DNA from: Neoechinorhynchus agilis
Lineage: Eukaryota; Acanthocephala
Reading direction: 5' to 3'
Assembly (NCBI GenBank): GCA_051530055.1
Contig: CM121341.1
Coordinates: forward strand, 10,478,001-10,542,000
Length of the DNA stretch: 64,000 bases
Below are positions 58,017 to 64,000 of the stretch, piece after piece (within the stretch, counting starts at the first letter, position 1; the number at the start of each line of letters is the position of its first letter). A model generated the notes under the pieces. It was not told where the DNA came from. It did not search any database and was given only the letters and a program-made list of their open reading frames with translations. Made by a program: the position numbers and the translations under genes.

Positions 58017-58522
58017 TTTGGTGTTACGCGAAAAAAAGTATATTGTCCTTTATAAAAAATCGTTCAATTACACTTTTTCTTAAATTACTTCCCTGGGAAT
58101 CATTAGTACAACGAGGCAATGCTGCTAGCGTGATAGTGACAGCCGAGGAAGGAGAGATGCTAAGATTTTGCGGACGATGGTGATTGTATCAGAACTAACA
58201 AATAAACGTACTTTAAAAAAATTTCTAACTAATTTTTTAATATAGAAAAATCTAATGTATGAATGCGCTTGTTTATAATCAATTTTAACGGTAATATCGC
58301 TTGTCTTCAATGTTTTCAGTTCCTAAAAAAGGAATTAGTCAGCCTAAAGAACACTTAAATTTGTATATTAATGGCCAAAAAATGACCATTGCTGCCTAGA
58401 ATATCAAACTTTCATTTGGCAAACATTGCGGTAATCTTTATGCTTATAAGTTATGCGGTTAATAGGATTTATGATTGATGACGAAATATTGAAAAAGATT
58501 TACTTTTGCACAATATGCTCTT
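58017..58522. other. Spacer between tRNA-Gly and the small secreted-protein gene
   Basis: AT-rich non-coding DNA. It likely contains the 3' UTR of the minus-strand gene. No other feature was seen. Confidence 0.4.
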
Positions 58523-58962
58523 TTAATCCGGAATTTCCTTTCGATAATCCCTGATAACGAATTCTGCCCGGTCTACGGACTTTATCTAAAATGTTAAATA
58601 TTTTAAGAAAAGCACAAGATTTAGCAACAAACTCACTAGGGGACTACGATTTAATTGCCCGTGCAATGTAGTGGCAATAATATCGCCCACGTCGTCTAGA
58701 GGACCATTTAACATTTTTCGAAAATGCCAATATCCGAGATTGGGTTCCTGAAAATCAAAAACTTTAGATACTTGTTACTTAAACTCACCTTTTCGGCAAA
58801 TAAAAAATTGTAGTTTTTTCGTATTTCGTCTGCTCTAACATCTTCTTCACTGTCTGCTTGAAGATAAACTGAAAAATCTACGAATCCTTCTGTTCCGTCG
58901 GCACATTTAGAAACTTGAAGCATTGTCAAAATCAGAAAGTGGAGTGCAACCAGCCTTTTCAT
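58523..58962 (-). CDS. Small secreted protein, about 115 residues, three exons
   Basis: Exons 58962-58789, 58747-58637 and 58585-58523 are joined by GT-AG introns of 41 and 51 nt, both with GTGAGT donors and ttttcag or ttttag acceptors, all in frame. The product begins MKRLVALHFLILTMLQVSKC, a clear signal peptide. It continues DGTEGFVDFSVYLQADSEED, NYNFLFAEKEPNLGYWHFRK, DDVGDIIATTLHGQLNRSPL and ends RAEFVIRDYRKEIPD. I do not recognise a family. An in-frame ATG 60 bases upstream (59022) would add twenty residues before the signal, so 58962 is the better start. The good splice sites and signal peptide make it a credible gene despite its size. Confidence 0.75.
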
Positions 58963-59919
58963 ATCCCTAATCCAGGCGCACAAAACGTACATATTTGTAA
59001 AAAACGCAAAAATCGACTTCATTCGACTTGTGTCGTATTTTTAAATCGGATAATTTTTAAGTAATTTGTAGAACCGTCGCGAATAATGCGTTTGGGCTTA
59101 TTTAGTTTTTTCCCTAGCTTCAAACCGAATCCTTTTTGTCTTTATGACTTGGACTGCGTCCATGGATGCCACTACCTATCAAGGATTTCTCATTTTAAAA
59201 CGATGCTTAGATTCATATTGGTAATTTAAACGATCCGTTACTACTTCCATCTTTACATTCATAATACTTTCCTCAGATCAAGTCAAAAATATTAAATTAA
59301 TTTGATGAATTCGTTGCGGTGAAAACTCAATACCTGATAATCTTTTCAGCTTTGAAATAGTGCATTTATACAATCTTTTATGGTGTAACGTTATCTTTAC
59401 ATTTGTTCGCTGAATGAAGGGGAATGTTAGAAAGGTGTAAAACTTGCACTAGAATATAAAAATGCGCGAGGATTTCAATTTTTTAATCAATCAGCAAACT
59501 TTCAACAATTTAAGTTTGTCGTTTTAAATTATCGCTATCGACATTAACTAATGAAATGTTACGTTATGCATATAAATTTTAGTTATAGAGAGAAAATCCT
59601 TCGGAATAATATAGTTTGAATTGTAGTCGTGATAATCACGAATAAAATATATTTTATTGGATTGTGAATAAAACACCTTAACAATGACTGATGAGATGGA
59701 TTTGTGATTTGGATTGATTGAAATAGACGGGATAGCCTTAGAGCAAAATTTGGAAAGAGCACGATGGAGGGGAGCGATGGGGATTAAAATTTTGATATCA
59801 ATGAATCTCTAAAATTATTTTTTGACATATTAGGGAAATTGTAGTCACACCTGATTGAGGAAGGCACAATTACGAATTGATAATTATAACAATCAAGATA
59901 GTCTTTTTGTATATATGTT
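58963..59919. other. Intergenic region
   Basis: AT-rich. A short palindrome (gtcgtgataatcacga at 59,624) is related in sequence to the ends of the makorin-intron element. No gene was seen. Confidence 0.4.
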
Positions 59920-60210
59920 TTTTTCATACGCGGTCGAATGGACACACAGTCCATCGATTTCGGTCTGGGAAGCGCTGGTCAGCGATCAATGCCTTAATAC
60001 CGTACGGTTATGAGTTTGAAAGATCTCAGATACCTCCAGAGAAGGCAAGACTCATCCGTGAATTTCCTCTTTCCTTCGACGAGGTATTTCGTCCCCTTTG
60101 GGTGTGCCTCATCGGCGGTAACGGATTCGAACCCGTTGACCCTAAATGGGATCAGGAGCAGACCGAAGTCGGGGTGGACTATGTGTCCATTCGGCCGTGT
60201 ATGGAAAAAA
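59920..60210. repeat. Foldback element, family F2, compact copy
   Basis: The arms are ttcatacgcggtcgaatgga plus cacacagtccatcg, and the reverse complement ctatgtgtccattcggccgt plus gtatgg. The core shares gtacggttatgagtttga and tctcagatacctcc with the elements at 35.4, 42.4 and 43.5 kb (in part reversed). About 290 bp, non-coding. Frames crossing it on both strands are by-products of symmetry. Confidence 0.8.
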
Positions 60211-60420
60211 TAAAGCGTATCTATAAAAAGACTACCGGCTGAGCCACTCATAAGAATGCTATAATCAAGAAAGTGCTGATTCTTTCAAAAGATGCAAACT
60301 TGTTAGAATGCATTCGCATTGAAAGTTCTAATATTTTCATTTGTCGCAAAATAGGCTTTTAGAAGACTAAGTTTTCAGATGGCTTTGTTCTTGAATTACA
60401 AAAATGATCTTATATAAAAA

Positions 60421-60623
60421 TGTCGATATGTGAGGTAGAGGGGAATGTGATTGGAATTATTGTTTAGAGGTCATAACCCGGTAAATTATTATTTCGATTA
60501 AAAACGTTTCGAACCTCGTCACTCATCCACTTGTATTTTAGAACTGATGATGAACCCGACGAGGTTCGGAACGTCTTTAATTAATCATTTACCGCGTGTA
60601 AAGACTTCTAAACAATGATTCCA
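60421..60623. repeat. Hairpin MITE, family H1, copy 10
   Basis: Begins with the full family flank tgtcgatatgtgaggtagag, then attgtttagaggtcataacc. The core has ttttagaactgatgatgaac, and it ends gtaaagacttctaaacaatg. Arms are slightly diverged. Confidence 0.85.
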
Positions 60624-60995
60624 AAAATGATTTTGTGTACATCTCGTTAGACAAATCAAAGGGTTTTTTATTCAACGGATCGGGATTTTAAACTAAAAAT
60701 TCAGTGACACTTTTGAAAATCTAATCAGCGAGGCAGTCAACTCGTAGGATTGGGATGCTAGTATTCTGGCAGAAGAGAACTAGAGGACGCATCCTTCCCT
60801 TCGACCGTCCAGAATGTTTTTCGAACTCTTTTTTTATTATCTATTGATACCTGCCCCGATATTCCAGGTCGGATAATTCCGACATTTCCTCTAAGTTCAG
60901 AAGTGCTTGTAAGTCTTTTTTAGAATGTAAATTGGTGAGAAAACTCACAAGCAATAATAAACCTTAAGAAAATGTCGGACATTTCATCCAGGTAT
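60624..60995. other. 3' flank of RPE
   Basis: Non-coding. An unusual GC-richer stretch lies at 60,735-60,830. It has no identified feature. Confidence 0.35.
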
Positions 60996-61688
60996 TTATT
61001 TAAATTCCTTTTCGACAAACTCACGCATCTGTTCAATCACATGCAGTCTATCGTGTTCATGAACTATTCCAGTTCCAGAGACTATCAGATTCGCACCAGC
61101 TTTGGCACATTGTTCAACATTACCAAGATTAACACCACCGTCAACTTCAATGTTAATGTTGGATCCATAAACTTCTCGTAGCTTCCTTATCTTGTCCAAA
61201 CAACTAACAATGAGTTTTTGTCCGCCTTTACCCGGTACGACGGTCATAATCAGAAAACAATCCGGCACGAGTGAAGCATCGTTACACACAACAATCACTT
61301 CGTCGATGTCGGTGGAAGGATTAACAGCTAAACCGACTTTCATTCCGTGTTGTTCAATCAATCTGAACATTGCGGGATAATCGGCCACTGTTTCATAATG
61401 AAAAGAAAATCGATTAACGCCAGCACTAGCCATTTTGCCAACAAATCGATCGGGGTTTTTAACCATCAAATGAGCATCAAAATAAATTTCAGGAAAGTGA
61501 CTTCGAAGATGAGATATAAGCATTGAGCCAAAAGTAATGTCAGGGACAAAATGACCATCCATGACGTCCAAATGTAGAAAGTCAACACCATCGTCGATAA
61601 GTCCTTGACACTCGTCTCTAAGTTGAGACAAATCCGTGTTCAAAATAGAAACGCCGATTTGCGAAACCGAATTCTCCGAAAATTCCAT
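60996..61688 (-). CDS. RPE: Ribulose-phosphate 3-epimerase
   Basis: Single exon, 230 residues against 228 in human. It interconverts ribulose 5-phosphate and xylulose 5-phosphate in the non-oxidative pentose phosphate pathway, in the cytosol. TIM-barrel landmarks are present: VSILNTDLSQL, HLDVMDGHFVPDITFG with metal ligands His39 and Asp41, FDAHLMVKNPD with His73, GLAVNPST, the phosphate loop MTVVPGKGGQK, IEVDGGV with the second catalytic Asp183, and AGANLIVSGTGI. The family usually has PGFGGQ, so Lys replaces Phe in the loop. The start ATG at 61688 suits the family length. AT-rich sequence and a MITE lie upstream. Confidence 0.97.
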   Translation of the reverse strand: MEFSENSVSQIGVSILNTDLSQLRDECQGLIDDGVDFLHLDVMDGHFVPDITFGSMLISHLRSHFPEIYFDAHLMVKNPDRFVGKMASAGVNRFSFHYETVADYPAMFRLIEQHGMKVGLAVNPSTDIDEVIVVCNDASLVPDCFLIMTVVPGKGGQKLIVSCLDKIRKLREVYGSNINIEVDGGVNLGNVEQCAKAGANLIVSGTGIVHEHDRLHVIEQMREFVEKEFK

Positions 61689-61810
61689 AAAAATAATGCG
61701 ATCGTTATCAAAAGCGAAAATAACGAAGAAAAGCTTTTCTTAGAAAAACGAATCAGTGACGTGTCATAAATGAATCGTCATTCTTCCGGGAATCTCAAGT
61801 TCTTTGTAAA

Positions 61811-62037
61811 TTACGTCATTAAAGATAAAATCCATGAGTATGTGAAAGTGGGGAAAAATTATATATCCAAGATGACTTTTATTGAAATATTTTGTCCAAT
61901 CACGCTGGACTTCTTCAGTCAATTATTGTTTGCGAGTTTTTTTATGAAGAAGTCCAACGTGATTGGACGAAATATTTCAATTAAAGTGATTCTTCGATAT
62001 ATAATTTTCCTTCACTTCCACATAATTACGTCATTTA
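61811..62037. mobile_element. Inverted-repeat MITE, family M4, upstream of RPE
   Basis: The ends are attacgtcattaaag and cttcacttccacataattacg-type sequence. The arms are gaaatattttgtccaatcac plus gctggacttcttc, and the reverse complement gaagaagtccaacgtgattg plus gacgaaatatttc. The loop is about 30 bp. It lies 120 bases upstream of the RPE start codon, so it sits in the promoter region of that gene. Confidence 0.8.
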
Positions 62038-62225
62038 TACACGGCCGAATTTGTTCACATCGTCCACCGATTTTGGTCTTAAGGTGAGGTTATCGTTGTG
62101 CATTTTACTGAGAGTTGATAAAGTAACCGGGAAAAATGGGGAAGTTTGCTACAATGTAAACGATAATAAATGTATTCCTGGGATCAAAATCGATGGACGG
62201 TGTGCTCAAACATTTGAATTATGTC
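62038..62225. repeat. Foldback element, family F2, shortest copy
   Basis: The left arm is acacggccgaatttgttcac plus atcgtccaccgattttggtc. The right arm is ggatcaaaatcgatggacgg plus tgtgctcaaacatttgaatt, its reverse complement. The middle has ttttactgagagttgataaa and gtttgctacaatg, the same words as in the 193-bp unit at 41-42 kb. It abuts the M4 element. Confidence 0.75.
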
Positions 62226-62744
62226 AACATTGTTGCTTACCAAATAACTCGTGATTGTCATCGGTCATTTGACCGATAGTCATCTCGTTGACAATGTTTC
62301 TTCAAGTGCAAATCGAATATTATCTGTTATTTGGGCCCACGGACTACGCCGAGCACGATGCTGGACTTGTTTCCGGCGTTTCATGGTGTCTAGTTCTCCT
62401 CTGGATTCGCTTCAGTGTAGTGGCACTTTTGTGGACAATCCAGACATCCATTCTCGATAGATGTTACTAGTGAACTTTTCAGTGATATATTTTTATATTT
62501 AGAATCGGTTTTTCTCTATATCGATTCCGTGAACGATCATCGCTACGTTTCTCCTATCTTCAATAACATCGCTGCTAGAACTGCATGATCCAGTTACTCG
62601 AATATCCATTATCCGCGAAAATTGCGGTCACTGTCGTGGGGCTGGCAAATCAAGCAGTTTTTCACAAGATTCTATAAAGAGGAGAAACTATTTATTGCCT
62701 AAGTCTGCTGAATCGGATTGAAACATGAGATCGGACAATATATC
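62226..62744. other. Spacer before the second LINE
   Basis: A 60-codon plus-strand frame (62288-62470) contains a hydrophobic run (GVSWCLVLLWIRFSVVALLW) but has no recognised family or splice context. Nothing else could be supported. Confidence 0.3.
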
Positions 62745-64000
62745 GACGAACGTCCTCGCTCTCTCGTCGTCAACGTTTTCTCTCTCGTGAACCGATGACG
62801 AGCATTGTTTTCGCTAACGAACTTTCATTGCGAAAAAGCTACATAACTTTATTTTCTCTCACTACTTTAACAAATCGATCGTCAACGTCATCAAGGATCG
62901 TCAACGTCATCAAGGATCGTCAACGTCATCAAGGATAGTCAACGTCATCTCTCTCGTCAGCATCCTCTCTCGCGTGAACGTCCTCAAAAGTCGAAAACAA
63001 TTGGCGATACAATTAAATCTTCATCGCTGCGCTCACCTTCATGGCTGGTAAAAAGCCCAGAGGATCACCTGCTCGTGCCAAGGGTGCTTGATAACAACCC
63101 TCATCGCCCCAACGCACATCCCAGAACCTTGCCCGTTCTCTATCTGTGGGTTCTACTGCGCCAAGCTGCTGATCAAATTGGCACCAGATCGAATACCGTT
63201 TGGAATGCCTTTCGGAGTTGTCAACAGGACACTTTCGACTGCGATCGACGCTAACCTCGAAACATCACCTTCTACCATGCCTTTGAACATCACAACAGAA
63301 GCCATCTCACAGATTTCTCTCAATCTGATGCCCAACAACGGCCCATCGCCAGAATCATCCCACCACCCCGATCTCTTTCCTCCCGTTTCACCCGTCACAA
63401 CACTTCCCACTCAACTGAGTATATCCCCAAAACACAACCAAACAATTCCCAGCAGCCCGTTAATTTCACATCTAATTCATGACAAAGGCCAACCAACTAT
63501 CTTGTGACAACCCAAACATGCCATCCACACTTGGAAATGATAAATCGTCTCTGGACCCTCGACCTAACTCAATCCCGATTCTCAAACCTCCGGTTCAGGC
63601 TCATATTACCTCCCTCACATCCACCCTCCGCGCAGCTCCTTCTTATCCCGCTCGTCGACTTCCGTCCTTTCAAGACTAACCTCCCTCTCAGCAGATTTTA
63701 CCGGAGATAACACCTCCCTCACCGAAATCTTCTTGCGCATCCGGCCTTCTCCCTGGCCACGCCCAATACAAACATAAGAAATATGATCCATCCCACGATC
63801 TCTTCATCTCCGGTATTCGTGAATTTCCTAAAGTTCCTGAATGTCCAATTTTTAGCCGTTTCAATGCGTTGAAACACAATCTGCTACATCTCAACTAAAT
63901 TACCCGTACGCTCTTCCCTTATAACAACCTTCCGGCACCTGTATCTGTTCACCGCATCCCATCAAATAATCCAGCTGACTCTCGTCCACGCCTTCTAAAA
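62745..64000 (+). mobile_element. 5' part of a second LINE of the 8-12 kb family (runs off the window)
   Basis: The 5' region has the same signature as the LINE at 8.1 kb: repeats of ctctcgtcgtcaacgttttc, then several tandem copies of gtcaacgtcatcaaggat (62,880-62,950). An ORF1-like start at 63042 (MAGKKPRGSPARAK) soon breaks. The main ORF1 frame at 63088-63507 has SICGFYCAKLLIK, like FICGFCTAALLI in the first copy, and then Pro/Ser/Thr-rich sequence. The pyrimidine bias is the same. The endonuclease and RT parts, if present, lie beyond 64,000. It is frame-broken, so inactive in ORF1. Confidence 0.8.

Noticed and set aside
57923-58183. 86-codon plus-strand frame
   Set aside because: It runs across tRNA-Gly on the opposite strand and has no family similarity.
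59877-60251. Plus and minus frames of 121 and 85 codons
   Set aside because: They are by-products of the symmetric F2 foldback element.

Overview
The window is nuclear DNA from an animal with a compact, fast-evolving gene set. The evidence is a eukaryotic tRNA-Gly(GCC), RPS13, a set of animal nuclear and signalling genes, and mostly 41-60 nt GT-AG introns (a few longer). Several start codons sit directly at, or a few bases after, a splice acceptor, which hints at spliced-leader trans-splicing. The species cannot be fixed from sequence alone. The short introns, likely trans-splicing and one candidate transposon-derived intron would fit an appendicularian-like, rotifer-like or nematode-like lineage. 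That is inference.

Layout. 0.1-5.7 kb (+): RPS13, a PHF20/MBD-R2-like Tudor-PHD protein and the UFM1 protease UFSP2. 6-18.4 kb: transposon-rich block with a full-length-like degraded LINE, RTE-LINE pieces and a 1.7 kb composite unit present twice in two circularly permuted arrangements. 19.55-24.8 kb: a satellite of about 69 bp monomers with a roughly 1.92 kb higher-order period. 25.9-28.6 kb (+): makorin, whose intron holds an 848 bp inverted-repeat element. 31.3-34.7 kb: an orphan single-exon gene (+), a LINE-like RT tail and ALKBH7 (-). 35.9-38.2 kb (-): SETDB1 H3K9 methyltransferase. 38.3-43.7 kb: hairpin elements and a 1.6 kb foldback element with 193 bp internal tandem repeats. 43.8-48.0 kb: VMA21 (+), a disordered orphan protein (-) and TFIIE-alpha (-). 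51.5 kb (-): EMI1/Rca1-like APC/C inhibitor. 55-57 kb (+): cyclic-nucleotide-gated channel with an unusual pore. 57.9 kb (-): tRNA-Gly. 58.5 kb (-): small secreted protein. 61 kb (-): ribulose-phosphate 3-epimerase. 62.7-64 kb: 5' part of a second LINE of the same family, running off the window.

The genes form no single pathway. They are mostly housekeeping or nuclear regulators (translation, UFM1 cycle, ubiquitin ligase and APC/C control, heterochromatin, Pol II initiation, pentose phosphate pathway) separated by a dense field of small self-complementary repeats. At least five such families are visible, one with about ten copies in 64 kb. The most interesting signals are a transposon-like 180 bp insert in UFSP2 that behaves as a non-GT-AG intron candidate, the permuted composite unit, the altered CNG selectivity filter, and the higher-order satellite.
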